NCBI RefSeq assembly: GCF_000012825.1
Contig: NC_009614.1
Span: 2,604,001-2,668,000, forward strand
Origin: Phocaeicola vulgatus ATCC 8482
Lineage (GTDB): Bacteria; Bacteroidota; Bacteroidia; Bacteroidales; Bacteroidaceae
Direction: 5' to 3'
DNA: 64,000 bases
The position numbers and the translations under genes are program-made. Below the pieces are notes generated by a model. The model was given only the letters and a program-made list of their open reading frames with translations, made no database searches and was not told the DNA's origin. Positions 51,934 through 60,859 of the stretch are shown here, one piece after another; within the stretch, counting starts at the first letter, position 1, and every line of letters starts with the position of its first letter.

Positions 51934-54366
51934 ATGAAAGTTATGAAATTCGGCGGGACATCCGTAGGTTCCGTGAACAGCATTTTAAGCGTCAAACAGA
52001 TAGTAGAGGCAGTTGAAGAGCCCGTAATTGTAGTTGTGTCGGCATTGGGCGGTATAACTGACAAGTTAATCAATACTTCGCAGATGGCTGCCAATGGGGA
52101 TTCCGCATACGAGAAAGAATACCGTGAAATTGTGAATCGTCACATTGAAATGGTATATACCGTAATTCCGGCAGGTAATGAGCGTACTGTTTTATTGGAT
52201 AAGGTCAATGAATTGTTGAGTGAACTGAAGGATATTTTTCAGGGAATTTATCTGATAAAGGACTTGTCGTCTAAAACGTCGGCTACTATTGTAAGTTATG
52301 GTGAGCGCTTGTCGTCTATTATTGTAGCTTCGTTGATAAAGGGGGCTGTATGGTATGACTCCCGCAACTTCATTAAGACTGAAAAAAAACATGCCAAACA
52401 TATTCTGGATTCCGAACTGACCACTCGCTTGGTTAAAGAAACTTTCCAGAAATTACCGGAAGTGGCATTGGTTCCCGGATTTATCTCTACTGATAAGAAC
52501 AGTGGTGAAGTGACCAATTTGGGACGTGGCGGTTCAGATTATACCGCTTCTGTCATAGCTGCGGCACTGAATGCGGATAGCTTGGAAATATGGACGGATG
52601 TGGATGGTTTCATGACGGCAGACCCGCGTGTAATCAGTACGGCCTATACCATTAATGAGTTGAGCTATGTGGAAGCGATGGAGCTTTGTAACTTTGGAGC
52701 GAAGGTGGTTTATCCGCCGACTATTTATCCGGTATGTCATAAGAATATTCCTATTCTGATTAAGAATACATTCAATCCTCAAGGCGAGGGAACTATCATA
52801 AAGCAGGAAGTGAATTCCGGTTCTAAAGCCATTAAAGGTATCTCATCCATCAATGATACGAGTTTGATTACGGTTACCGGTCTGGGAATGGTGGGAGTGA
52901 TCGGAGTGAATTTCCGGATTTTTAAAGCATTGGCACAAAACGGCATCAGCGTGTTTATGGTATCGCAGGCATCTTCCGAGAACAGTACTTCTATCGGTGT
53001 GCGTAATCAAGATGCGGCGCTGGCTTGTGAAGTGCTGAATGAGGAATTCTCCAAAGAAATAGAAATGGGGGAAATCAGTCCGGTTGTTGCCGAAATGAAT
53101 TTGGCTACCATTGCCATTGTCGGTGAGAACATGAAACATACACCGGGCATCGCCGGTAAGCTGTTCGGGACTTTAGGCCGTAACGGCATTAGTGTGATTG
53201 CTTGTGCGCAAGGTGCTTCGGAAACCAATATCTCTTTCGTGGTAGAATCCAAGTCACTGCGCAAATCATTGAATGTGATTCATGATTCGTTCTTCCTGTC
53301 CGAATATCAGGTGCTGAACCTTTTTATCTGCGGTACAGGTACGGTAGGAGGCAGTTTGATAGAGCAAATCCGTTGTCAGCAACAAAAGTTGATGCAGGAA
53401 CGCGGTTTGAAGCTGAAAGTGGTAGGTATAGCCGATGGACATCATGCGTTGTTTACCCGTGCAGGCGTAGACTTGTCACATTATAAGGAAGAGTTGGCAG
53501 AGAAAGGAATGCCTTCGTCCACCCAGGTGTTGCATGACGAGATTATAGGTATGAATATATTCAACTCTGTGTTTGTGGATTGTACAGCCAGTGCAGAAGT
53601 TGCATCCTTATATAAAGATTTTCTGATGAATAATATTTCGGTGGTAGCGGCCAACAAAATTGCCGCTTCTTCCGAATACTCCGTTTATAGCGAACTGAAA
53701 CAAATAGCCCGCCGTCGCGGTGTAAAATTCTTGTTTGAAACCAATGTAGGTGCAGGGCTACCCATTATCAACACAATCAATGACTTGATAAACAGCGGAG
53801 ACAAGATATTGAAAATAGAGGCGGTATTGAGCGGTACGCTGAATTACATCTTTAACAAAATCAGCGCGGACATTCCTTTCAGCAAGACCATCAAAATGGC
53901 ACAGGAAGAGCGCTACTCGGAACCCGATCCGCGTATTGACCTGAGTGGCAAGGATGTGATTCGTAAACTGGTTATTCTGGCTCGTGAAGCCGGATATAAA
54001 TTGGAACAGGAAGATGTGGAAAAACATCTTTTTGTACCGAATGATTTCTTTGAAGGCCCGTTGGAGGAGTTCTGGAAGAAAGTACCTTCCCTGGATGCGG
54101 ATTTTGAATCACGCCGTCAAAAGCTGGAGGATGAAAACAAACGCTGGCGTTTTGTAGCCAAACTGGAAGATGGGAAAGGCAGTGTGTCTTTGCAGGAAGT
54201 GGACAGCAAACATCCATTCTATGGTCTGGAAGGCAGCAACAACATTATTCTGCTTACAACCGAGCGATATAAAGAGTATCCGATGATGATACAAGGATAT
54301 GGGGCCGGTGCCAGTGTGACTGCCGCCGGAGTATTTGCCGATATCATGAGCATCGCTAATATTTAG
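51934..54366 (+). CDS. thrA: Bifunctional aspartokinase / homoserine dehydrogenase
   Basis: About 810 residues. The aspartokinase half (about 1-450) starts with the family motif MKVMKFGGTSVGS and has GRGGSDYTASVIAAAL and two ACT-type regulatory repeats (TVTGLGMVGVIGV, TIAIVGENMKHTPGIAGKLF). The homoserine dehydrogenase half (about 460-810) has the NAD(P) motif GTGTVGGSLIEQI, VAANKIAASSEYSVY and VLSGTLNYIFNKI. It catalyses the first and third steps from aspartate to homoserine; Thr feedback is expected through the ACT repeats. ATG 51934 is chosen because it starts the conserved domain; ATG 51898 would add 12 residues. First structural gene of thrA-apgM-thrC. Confidence 0.96.
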   Translation: MKVMKFGGTSVGSVNSILSVKQIVEAVEEPVIVVVSALGGITDKLINTSQMAANGDSAYEKEYREIVNRHIEMVYTVIPAGNERTVLLDKVNELLSELKDIFQGIYLIKDLSSKTSATIVSYGERLSSIIVASLIKGAVWYDSRNFIKTEKKHAKHILDSELTTRLVKETFQKLPEVALVPGFISTDKNSGEVTNLGRGGSDYTASVIAAALNADSLEIWTDVDGFMTADPRVISTAYTINELSYVEAMELCNFGAKVVYPPTIYPVCHKNIPILIKNTFNPQGEGTIIKQEVNSGSKAIKGISSINDTSLITVTGLGMVGVIGVNFRIFKALAQNGISVFMVSQASSENSTSIGVRNQDAALACEVLNEEFSKEIEMGEISPVVAEMNLATIAIVGENMKHTPGIAGKLFGTLGRNGISVIACAQGASETNISFVVESKSLRKSLNVIHDSFFLSEYQVLNLFICGTGTVGGSLIEQIRCQQQKLMQERGLKLKVVGIADGHHALFTRAGVDLSHYKEELAEKGMPSSTQVLHDEIIGMNIFNSVFVDCTASAEVASLYKDFLMNNISVVAANKIAASSEYSVYSELKQIARRRGVKFLFETNVGAGLPIINTINDLINSGDKILKIEAVLSGTLNYIFNKISADIPFSKTIKMAQEERYSEPDPRIDLSGKDVIRKLVILAREAGYKLEQEDVEKHLFVPNDFFEGPLEEFWKKVPSLDADFESRRQKLEDENKRWRFVAKLEDGKGSVSLQEVDSKHPFYGLEGSNNIILLTTERYKEYPMMIQGYGAGASVTAAGVFADIMSIANI

Positions 54367-54370
54367 GCTT

Positions 54371-55582
54371 ATGAAACATATTATTATTTTAGGCGACGGT
54401 ATGGCCGACTGGCCTGCCGAATCACTGGGAAACAAAACATTGCTGCAATACTCCAGTACACCTTATATGGATAAGTTGGCCGCTATGGGACGTACCGGGA
54501 GGTTGGTTACAGTTGCTCCCGGATTTCATCCGGGTAGTGAAGTGGCGAATATGTCTGTTATGGGCTATAATTTACCGAAGGTGTACGAAGGCCGTGGGCC
54601 GTTGGAAGCAGCAAGCATCGGGGTGGAGTTGCAACCGGGCGATATGGCTATGCGTTGTAACATTATCTGCATCGAAGATGAGAAGATAAAAAATCACTCC
54701 GCCGGACATATCACTACCGAAGAAGCTGATGTGCTGGTTAGATATTTGGAAGAAAAATTGGGTTCTGACCGGATTCATTTCTATACCGGTGTACAATATC
54801 GCCATTTGTTGGTGATAAAAGGGGGAAATAAACAATTGGACTGCACCCCGCCCCATGATGTGCCTTTGCAGCCTTTCCGTCCGCTCATGGTGAAGGCGGA
54901 AGTACCGGAGGCGCAGGAAACAGCCGGATTGATAAATAATCTTATCCTGGCTTCCCAGGAATTGTTGGCAGATCATCCGGTTAATCAAAAACGTATAGCC
55001 GAAGGCAAAGATCCTGCTAATAGTATCTGGCCTTGGAGTCCGGGGTATCGCCCGCAGATGGAACCTCTCTCCGGGAAGTATCCGGCCATAAAGAAAGGGG
55101 CTGTTATTTCAGCGGTGGACTTAATCAATGGCATAGGACATTATGCAGGATTACGCCGTATTGCTGTAGAGGGGGCTACCGGTTTATATAATACGAATTA
55201 TGAGAATAAGGTAGCTGCGGCATTGGAAGCATTGAAGACGGACGACTTTGTGTATCTGCATATTGAGGCCAGTGATGAGGCCGGTCACGAAGGAGATTTT
55301 AAGTTGAAGCAGTTTACTATTGAAAATCTGGACAAACGTGTTGTAGGACCTGTTTATGAAGCAGTGAAGGATTGGGATGAGCCTGTGGCTATCGCCGTGC
55401 TTCCGGATCATCCTACGCCTTGCGAACTCCGTACCCATACAGCCGAACCTGTGCCTTTCCTTATCTATTATCCCGGTATAGAACCGGACTGTGTGCAGAC
55501 CTTTGATGAAGTGGCATGTGTGGAAGGCAGTTATGGAATATTGAAAGAAGATGAGTTTATGAATGAATTTATGAAAAAATAA
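54371..55582 (+). CDS. ApgM-like protein, putative homoserine kinase
   Basis: 403 residues of the cofactor-independent phosphoglycerate mutase / alkaline phosphatase superfamily. The N-terminal metal site is IIILGDGMADWP, the catalytic Ser region is HPGSEVANMSVMGY, and HIEASDEAGHEGDFKLK plus LPDHPTPCELRTHT carry the remaining metal ligands. Its place exactly between thrA and thrC, where a homoserine kinase is required and no GHMP-type thrB is present, supports the known proposal that this subgroup phosphorylates homoserine. The mutase activity of archaeal relatives is the alternative. It starts 4 nt after thrA. Confidence 0.85.
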   Translation: MKHIIILGDGMADWPAESLGNKTLLQYSSTPYMDKLAAMGRTGRLVTVAPGFHPGSEVANMSVMGYNLPKVYEGRGPLEAASIGVELQPGDMAMRCNIICIEDEKIKNHSAGHITTEEADVLVRYLEEKLGSDRIHFYTGVQYRHLLVIKGGNKQLDCTPPHDVPLQPFRPLMVKAEVPEAQETAGLINNLILASQELLADHPVNQKRIAEGKDPANSIWPWSPGYRPQMEPLSGKYPAIKKGAVISAVDLINGIGHYAGLRRIAVEGATGLYNTNYENKVAAALEALKTDDFVYLHIEASDEAGHEGDFKLKQFTIENLDKRVVGPVYEAVKDWDEPVAIAVLPDHPTPCELRTHTAEPVPFLIYYPGIEPDCVQTFDEVACVEGSYGILKEDEFMNEFMKK

Positions 55583-55590
55583 TGTGGCAG

Positions 55591-55647
55591 TTTGCTAATT
55601 TGCCCCAATGGCAACCCTCCATGCAAAGCCCTTGGCACATTAGCACA
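55591..55647. repeat. Inverted repeat between apgM-like gene and thrC
   Basis: TTTGCTAATTTGCC (55591-55604) pairs with GGCACATTAGCACA (55634-55647), 12 of 14. Of the type TTAGCACATT common as a short intergenic repeat. No T-run, so not a simple terminator. Confidence 0.45.
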
Positions 55648-55672
55648 TTGACGCATTGAAAAATTGTTTACT

Positions 55673-56974
55673 ATGAAATATTACAGTACGAATCACCAGG
55701 CTTCCGATGCTTCTCTGGAAGAAGCTGTAGTGAAGGGGCTGGCTTCTGACAAAGGTTTGTATATGCCCGAGGCCATCAAGCCATTGCCGCAAGAGTTTTA
55801 TGATCAGATTGAGAATCTGTCGTTTCAGGAAATTGCTTATCGCGTGGCCGATGCTTTCTTCGGTGAGGATGTTCCTGCTGAAACACTGAAGCAGATCGTT
55901 TATGATACATTGAGTTTTGATGTTCCTGCCGTAAAGGTAAAGGATAATATTTACTCTTTGGAACTGTTTCATGGTCCTACATTGGCATTTAAAGATGTAG
56001 GTGGACGTTTCATGGCCCGTTTGTTGGGCTACTTCATTAAAAAAGAAGGGCAAAAGCAGGTGAATGTACTGGTTGCGACTTCGGGGGATACCGGTAGTGC
56101 TGTAGCCAATGGCTTCCTCGGAGTGGAAGGTATTCATGTGTATGTGCTTTATCCGAAAGGAAAAGTCAGTGAAATTCAGGAAAAGCAGTTCACTACTCTG
56201 GGGCGGAATATCACAGCGTTAGAAGTGGACGGTACTTTTGATGACTGTCAGGCATTGGTTAAGAATGCGTTTATGGATGCTGATTTGAATGCGCACATGA
56301 AGTTGACTTCTGCCAACTCCATCAATGTGGCTCGTTTCCTGCCACAGGCATTTTATTACTTCTATGCCTACGCACAGTTAAAGAAAGAAGGAAAAGCGGA
56401 TCATCTGGTAGTGTGCGTACCTAGCGGAAACTTTGGTAATATCACCGCCGGACTATTTGGTAAACGCATGGGCTTGCCTGTCAAGCGTTTTATTGCAGCC
56501 AATAACCGGAATGATATTTTCTACCAATACTTACAGACCGGAAAATACAATCCTCGTCCTTCCATAGCTACTATTGCCAATGCAATGGATGTGGGAGATC
56601 CAAGTAATTTTGCCCGTGTACTGGCATTGTACGGTAACAGTCATGCTGCCATAACAGCGGATATCTCTGGTGCGACTTATGCGGATGAACAGATTCGTGA
56701 AACGGTGGGTGAGGTATATCGGGAAACCGGTTACTTGCTCGATCCGCATGGAGCCTGCGGTTATCGTGCTTTATCCGAAGGATTGTCCCCCAGCGAAACG
56801 GGTATTTTCCTGGAAACGGCACATCCGGCTAAATTCCTGGAAACTGTGGAAGGCATCATTGGCGACAAAGTGGAGATTCCCGCCAAACTGCAAGCGTTTA
56901 TGAAAGGAACCAAACAAAGTGTTCCGATGGAAAAAGACTTTGAAAGTTTCAAAGGCTATTTGATGAAAGAATAG
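55673..56974 (+). CDS. thrC: Threonine synthase
   Basis: 433 residues, PLP-dependent, converts O-phosphohomoserine to threonine. It starts MKYYSTNHQASDASLEEAV. The PLP lysine lies in HGPTLAFKDVGGRFMARLLG, phosphate-binding ATSGDTGSAVANGF and SANSINVARFLPQ follow, and GNFGNITAGLFGKRMGLP is also characteristic. Matches the long-chain bacterial class. ATG 55673 is used; a TTG nine nt upstream is also in frame but weaker. It closes the threonine operon, about 90 nt after the apgM-like gene. Confidence 0.96.
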   Translation: MKYYSTNHQASDASLEEAVVKGLASDKGLYMPEAIKPLPQEFYDQIENLSFQEIAYRVADAFFGEDVPAETLKQIVYDTLSFDVPAVKVKDNIYSLELFHGPTLAFKDVGGRFMARLLGYFIKKEGQKQVNVLVATSGDTGSAVANGFLGVEGIHVYVLYPKGKVSEIQEKQFTTLGRNITALEVDGTFDDCQALVKNAFMDADLNAHMKLTSANSINVARFLPQAFYYFYAYAQLKKEGKADHLVVCVPSGNFGNITAGLFGKRMGLPVKRFIAANNRNDIFYQYLQTGKYNPRPSIATIANAMDVGDPSNFARVLALYGNSHAAITADISGATYADEQIRETVGEVYRETGYLLDPHGACGYRALSEGLSPSETGIFLETAHPAKFLETVEGIIGDKVEIPAKLQAFMKGTKQSVPMEKDFESFKGYLMKE

Positions 56975-57018
56975 CTTTTAGAAATAGATATCTGATAAGA
57001 AAAGAGAGGGGCAAAAGT

Positions 57019-57072
57019 CCAAAGTAACTATCCAATGGTTCACCGTAGGGGCGGATTGAATAGTTACTTTGG
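57019..57072. repeat. Long inverted repeat after thrC
   Basis: CCAAAGTAACTATCCAA (57019-57035) pairs with 57056-57072 in 16 of 17 positions. The loop contains GTAGGGGC (57045-57052). About 45 nt past thrC; it may help end transcription but lacks a strong T-run. Confidence 0.6.
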
Positions 57073-57264
57073 GCTTGTTTACATAAAGAACAAAAAAGTT
57101 CCGTCACAGCAACGTGCTCATTACTAGTTACTTTCTGTGTAAAAGAATCTCAAACCTCCTTCAATCGGTATGCTTCCGGCTATCGAATCCTGTTACGTAT
57201 GTAACAAAGTTTGTTCCTACCGTATCTTTCACTCCGTTTCATTTTCACTCCGTTTCATTTGATA

Positions 57265-57355
57265 TTTCACTTGGGTGAAGCAACTGTTTCACTTAGGCGA
57301 AAACGGCTGTTCATCTAAGTGAAATCGCCTCTTCACTTGGGTGAAGCAACAAATG
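57265..57355. repeat. Four-unit array of short palindromes
   Basis: Units begin at 57265, 57287, 57310 and 57332 (period 22-24). Each has a core like TTCACTTGGGTGAA: units 1 and 4 share TTCACTTGGGTGAAGCAAC, unit 2 has TTTCACTTAGGCGAAA, and unit 3 has TTCATCTAAGTGAAA. Every unit is itself an inverted repeat. Confidence 0.65.
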
Positions 57356-57565
57356 CAGATGGGCAAAAATAAGCCTTATGACGCTCTCCTGCAAGGAAGT
57401 AACCGCAACTATGGCACAGGAATTAGAACAACCGATATACGTCAAGCCGAATTTGATAGCGGAGAATGGAAAACCGTTTCAGGGGAATTTAGAATATTTT
57501 TTCACATTATATTGTTGATTTACAGAGAGATACTGCGCGTGGTCCGGAATGGTTGATGCGTGTCT

Positions 57566-58573
57566 TTATTTTATTTCTTCCAGCAACTTCCCGAACGAAG
57601 TGAATGTCCGTTGTTTCCCGCCCCAGGTGAGGTACAAGGTATCGGGAGCGATGACTTGTAGATGGGGCAGACCGGCAGGAACGTTTTGGGTTTGCAGACA
57701 AGTATATCCGTGACGGTTCAGTGCGTTGATAGTCCAGTGCAATAAGGTTTCGTCTGTCGCTTCCACCGTTATTTCCTGCTTTCCATTCACGGTTGGATAG
57801 TAGATGCCATGATCATAATCGAACCGGATATTACTGTGTGAGAACAGCGTGTCCATCCGATGGTTCAGAATCATATCTTCCGTCACTCCGCATTGCAGTC
57901 CTGTTTCTTTGGACAGCAGCCAAAGCTTGTCCGACAGTACCAGGGCTTGTTCTATGTCATGGGTGGATAGCAGGATGGCCTTGTTTTGCTCCACCGCCAA
58001 TTGATGCAGCAAAGTCATGATTTCAATGCGGCTCACCACGTCCAGAAAAGCGGTCGGCTCATCCAAGATGATAAGCGGACATTCCTGAACCAATGCTTTG
58101 GCTATCATTACCTTTTGCCGTTCTCCGTCCGAAAGTTCGGCGGTGTAGCTTTCGGCTTTGTGGGCAATGCCTACGGCATCCAATGCCTCTTTGATAATGA
58201 GATGGTCTTTGGGATGGAGCCGTCCGAAGAAACCTGTATGCGGCTGGCGTCCCAAAGCTACCAGTTCATACACGGTCAGCCCTCCGGCTTGTGTCTTGTC
58301 TGTCAGGACCACGCCGATGGTGCGCGAACGTTCCTTTTCCGAATACTGCTGCAAAGGCTTGCCCAGCAATTGCAAATCTCCTGCCAGTGAAGGTTGCGAA
58401 GCGGACAGGGTGCGGAGCAAAGTCGATTTTCCGGCCCCGTTTGCTCCAAGCAGACTGGTCAGTTCTCCCGGATAGAGTCCGAAAGAAAGGTGTTCGTGCA
58501 CTTTCTTTTCTCCTTTGTGGGTACGATAACCTATGCACAGGTCTGTGGCGGTGATGACAGCTTGCTTTTCCAT
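57566..58573 (-). CDS. ABC transporter ATPase, BtuD/FecE-like
   Basis: 335 residues. Walker A is LLGANGAGKSTLL (about 37-49), signature ELSDGERQKVMIAKAL and Walker B CPLIILDEPTAFLD, then the His switch STHDIEQAL. A C-terminal extension of about 80 residues beyond the usual 255 (from about VTEDMILNHR) is typical of the Bacteroidetes members. It drives import through the adjacent FecCD-type permease. It starts by overlapping the permease stop by 1 nt (TGATG), so the two are translationally coupled. Last gene of the uptake locus. Confidence 0.9.
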   Translation of the reverse strand: MEKQAVITATDLCIGYRTHKGEKKVHEHLSFGLYPGELTSLLGANGAGKSTLLRTLSASQPSLAGDLQLLGKPLQQYSEKERSRTIGVVLTDKTQAGGLTVYELVALGRQPHTGFFGRLHPKDHLIIKEALDAVGIAHKAESYTAELSDGERQKVMIAKALVQECPLIILDEPTAFLDVVSRIEIMTLLHQLAVEQNKAILLSTHDIEQALVLSDKLWLLSKETGLQCGVTEDMILNHRMDTLFSHSNIRFDYDHGIYYPTVNGKQEITVEATDETLLHWTINALNRHGYTCLQTQNVPAGLPHLQVIAPDTLYLTWGGKQRTFTSFGKLLEEIK

Positions 58574-59604
58574 CAGTTGAAGTACTGGATTTTACGTTGG
58601 TTCACAATGACATAAATAATAATGGGCGCACCGATGACCGGAGTGACGGCATTCAGTGGAATGATACCTGCCTCGCCCGGCAGAATGCAGATGAAGTTGC
58701 AGAGCAGGGCAATGGCTCCTCCCGTCAGCATGGTGACAGGTAGCAGAGAGTTATGGTTGGAGGTTCCCAGCATGAGGCGGGCAATGTGCGGCACAGCCAG
58801 TCCGATAAAGGAAATCGGGCCGCAGAAAGCGGTAGTCGTCGCTGTCAGTAATCCGGTGGCGACAAGCAGCAGGTTACGTGTACGGCGGATGTTGATTCCC
58901 AGGTTTTCGGCATAGCGTGTTCCCAGCAGCAGGGCATTCAGAGGCTTTATCAGCAGTATGGTAATCAGCAGTCCCGCCATTGTGACCAAGGAGAAAAAGG
59001 GAAGCTGCTGCAAAGATACTCCTCCAAAGTTTCCCATTCCCCAAATCATGTAGGAATGCACCCCTTCTGCCGTGGAGAAAAAGTTGAGCAGGGAGATGGC
59101 AGATGAAGTGATATACCCTATCATGATACCTATAATGAGCAGCATGATGCTGTTTTTTATCAAAGTGGAGAAGAACAGGATGATTCCCATCACCAGCATG
59201 GAGCCTATGAATGCTCCGATAATGACGGACAGGAATCCGGATAAAGTGAATACTCCGGCAGTAATCGTACCTGCGCCTGCCAGCATGACCAAGGCAACTC
59301 CCAAACTGGCTCCCGAACTGATTCCCAGTATGGAAGGGTCGGCCAAAGGGTTATTGAATGTGGTTTGCAACATCAGTCCCGATGCTGCGAGTGCCATTCC
59401 GCAAAGGAGGGCGGTAATGGCTTGCGGCAGACGGGATTCCCAGACTATGAAACTCCAACTCGCCTTTTCTACTTCATTGCCTGTAAGGATATGCCACACC
59501 GCATCGGCAGGGATGTTTACCGAACCGAACAACAGGTTGGCTCCTGTCAATGCAAGGATGAGAAGGAGCAGTATGATACCGTATTTTGTTCCTTTGTTAT
59601 TCAT
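58573..59604 (-). CDS. FecCD/BtuC-family ABC permease
   Basis: 343 residues with about ten membrane helices. The family markers are SRLPQAITALLCGMALAASGLMLQ, NPLADPSILGISSGASLGV, GLLTATTTAFCGPISFIGLAVPHIAR and PGEAGIIPLNAVTPVIGAPIIIYV. It forms the inner-membrane channel for a corrinoid, heme or ferric-siderophore. ATG 59604 (MNNKGTKYG) is chosen, placing the first helix about 10 residues in; an earlier start would add a soluble stretch coded by the adjoining palindromic element. Confidence 0.92.
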   Translation of the reverse strand: MNNKGTKYGIILLLLILALTGANLLFGSVNIPADAVWHILTGNEVEKASWSFIVWESRLPQAITALLCGMALAASGLMLQTTFNNPLADPSILGISSGASLGVALVMLAGAGTITAGVFTLSGFLSVIIGAFIGSMLVMGIILFFSTLIKNSIMLLIIGIMIGYITSSAISLLNFFSTAEGVHSYMIWGMGNFGGVSLQQLPFFSLVTMAGLLITILLIKPLNALLLGTRYAENLGINIRRTRNLLLVATGLLTATTTAFCGPISFIGLAVPHIARLMLGTSNHNSLLPVTMLTGGAIALLCNFICILPGEAGIIPLNAVTPVIGAPIIIYVIVNQRKIQYFN

Positions 59605-59630
59605 TGATACTGTTTGGGGGTACGCCCACT

Positions 59631-59713
59631 GTAGGGAGTGTGTCAAAACTAACCCGGCCTATCCTATCGTCAGCTGTAGGGGCAGCATTATCCACGTTTT
59701 GACATAACCCTAC
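59631..59713. repeat. Palindromic element between binding-protein and permease genes
   Basis: Left arm GTAGGG-N4-TGTCAAAAC (59631-59649), right arm GTTTTGACA-N3-CCCTAC (59696-59713). The right half also carries GTAGGGGC (59676-59683). 83 bp in all, filling almost the whole 115-bp spacer inside an otherwise tight operon. It may be a small non-autonomous element or an mRNA hairpin. Confidence 0.6.
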
Positions 59714-59719
59714 GGTGAT

Positions 59720-60856
59720 TTACTCCGCTAATTTAGTGAAATATTTTAATTCATACCCTTCTAAAAGCGTAGGATGGAATATTTTTATCAAATCTTTCAG
59801 TAATCGGTCGGGATGGAAAGGGGAATCTTCGTAAAAGTCTACCTTCCCTGTGTTGCATCCATAAATGTTGCGTTCCTTGAATGCACGGAAACCGGTGTAT
59901 GGAGCATAGTCCTGCTCCAATTCCTTATAAGTCTTGTCAATGGCCTGATTATATTTGATGAGCCAGAAATCTGCATTCTGACCTTTGTCAAACACGGTTT
60001 CGAAGGCTAGGGGAACAGAACCGCTATGCTCGTCATCGGCAAACACATAATTGGCTCCGGCATCCGCATAGATGCGTGCAGAGGTGCTTTTACCTCCCGG
60101 AACATACCAAGCCGAACCGTTTTTCAGTTCGCTGATAACGCTCGGTGCAGATGAAAGGGGAGCAACCAATGCTTTCAGCTCATTATAGTTTTTTTCCACC
60201 TCGGCAAACAAACTGTCCGCTTTTTGTGCCTCACCGAACAGAAGGCCGTAGAAGCGCATCCATTCGGCACGTCCCAATGCCGAAGTTTCCATGTAGTCTG
60301 CACATTCGATAATGGGGATGTTGAGTTTTTCCACCCGTCCGTATCCGCCACTGTTCTCGAAAGGGGAGAGCATAATGGCATCGGGGTGCAGGTCGATTAT
60401 CTTTTCTATATCCGGGTTCATTCCATTCCCTACATCGGCGATGCTTCCTGTGCGGCAGCCATCCTGCACTTCTTGCAGTTTGATATACTTCAAATCGCAG
60501 ACTCCTCCAATACTTTTCAAAGCACCAATCTGGTTGAGCAATCCGCAATGTACGGATGAGTAAACAACGGCCTTGCTCAATGGCGTGCGGACAAGTGTCC
60601 CTTCCGGCAAGTCGGCAGGCAGGGACTTTTCTTTGTCAACCAAGACATAGGTATGCAGTATCCGGGTCGTATCCCATGGATTGCGCAGACGGGCAATGGT
60701 ATAGTCTTCGGTTGCAGACAGATTGAGGTTTTCTGCATAACGCAAAGGGATTGCTTTTTCTGCTTCTATTACAGAAGCAGTCTTGCTTCTTCCGCCGCAG
60801 GAGGAAAAAAGCAAGACTGAAAGCATCAGGTGAATAAAGAGAGAAAATTGTTTCAT
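59720..60856 (-). CDS. ABC transporter substrate-binding lipoprotein, BtuF/FepB-like
   Basis: 378 residues. The lipobox Cys is at residue 20 (MLSVLLFSSCGG). A two-lobed periplasmic-binding fold of the BtuF/FhuD type follows, with ALKSIGGVCDLKYI, IEKIIDLHPDAIMLSPF in lobe 1 and SGSVPLAFETVFDKGQNADFWL in lobe 2. It delivers the ligand to the FecCD-type permease encoded next, separated by the palindromic element. Only 3 nt lie between the upstream beta-propeller gene and this one. Confidence 0.88.
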   Translation of the reverse strand: MKQFSLFIHLMLSVLLFSSCGGRSKTASVIEAEKAIPLRYAENLNLSATEDYTIARLRNPWDTTRILHTYVLVDKEKSLPADLPEGTLVRTPLSKAVVYSSVHCGLLNQIGALKSIGGVCDLKYIKLQEVQDGCRTGSIADVGNGMNPDIEKIIDLHPDAIMLSPFENSGGYGRVEKLNIPIIECADYMETSALGRAEWMRFYGLLFGEAQKADSLFAEVEKNYNELKALVAPLSSAPSVISELKNGSAWYVPGGKSTSARIYADAGANYVFADDEHSGSVPLAFETVFDKGQNADFWLIKYNQAIDKTYKELEQDYAPYTGFRAFKERNIYGCNTGKVDFYEDSPFHPDRLLKDLIKIFHPTLLEGYELKYFTKLAE

Positions 60857-60859
60857 TGG

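Larger units (their letters stand above)
56975..57565. other. 591-bp intergenic region rich in repeats
   Basis: A spacer between convergent thrC and the ABC ATPase gene. It holds the 57019-57072 inverted repeat, CACTCCGTTTCATTT repeated near 57230-57260, and the palindrome array. An open frame at 57341-57556 (71 codons) overlaps the array and resembles nothing known; it is not called a gene. Confidence 0.6.

Noticed and set aside
57265..57355. CRISPR-like repeat array
   Set aside because: Repeats abut with no unique spacers, there are only four units and each is diverged, and no cas genes are present.
57341..57556. 71-codon open frame
   Set aside because: It begins inside the palindrome array, has no promoter or recognisable domain, and its end is low in coding character.
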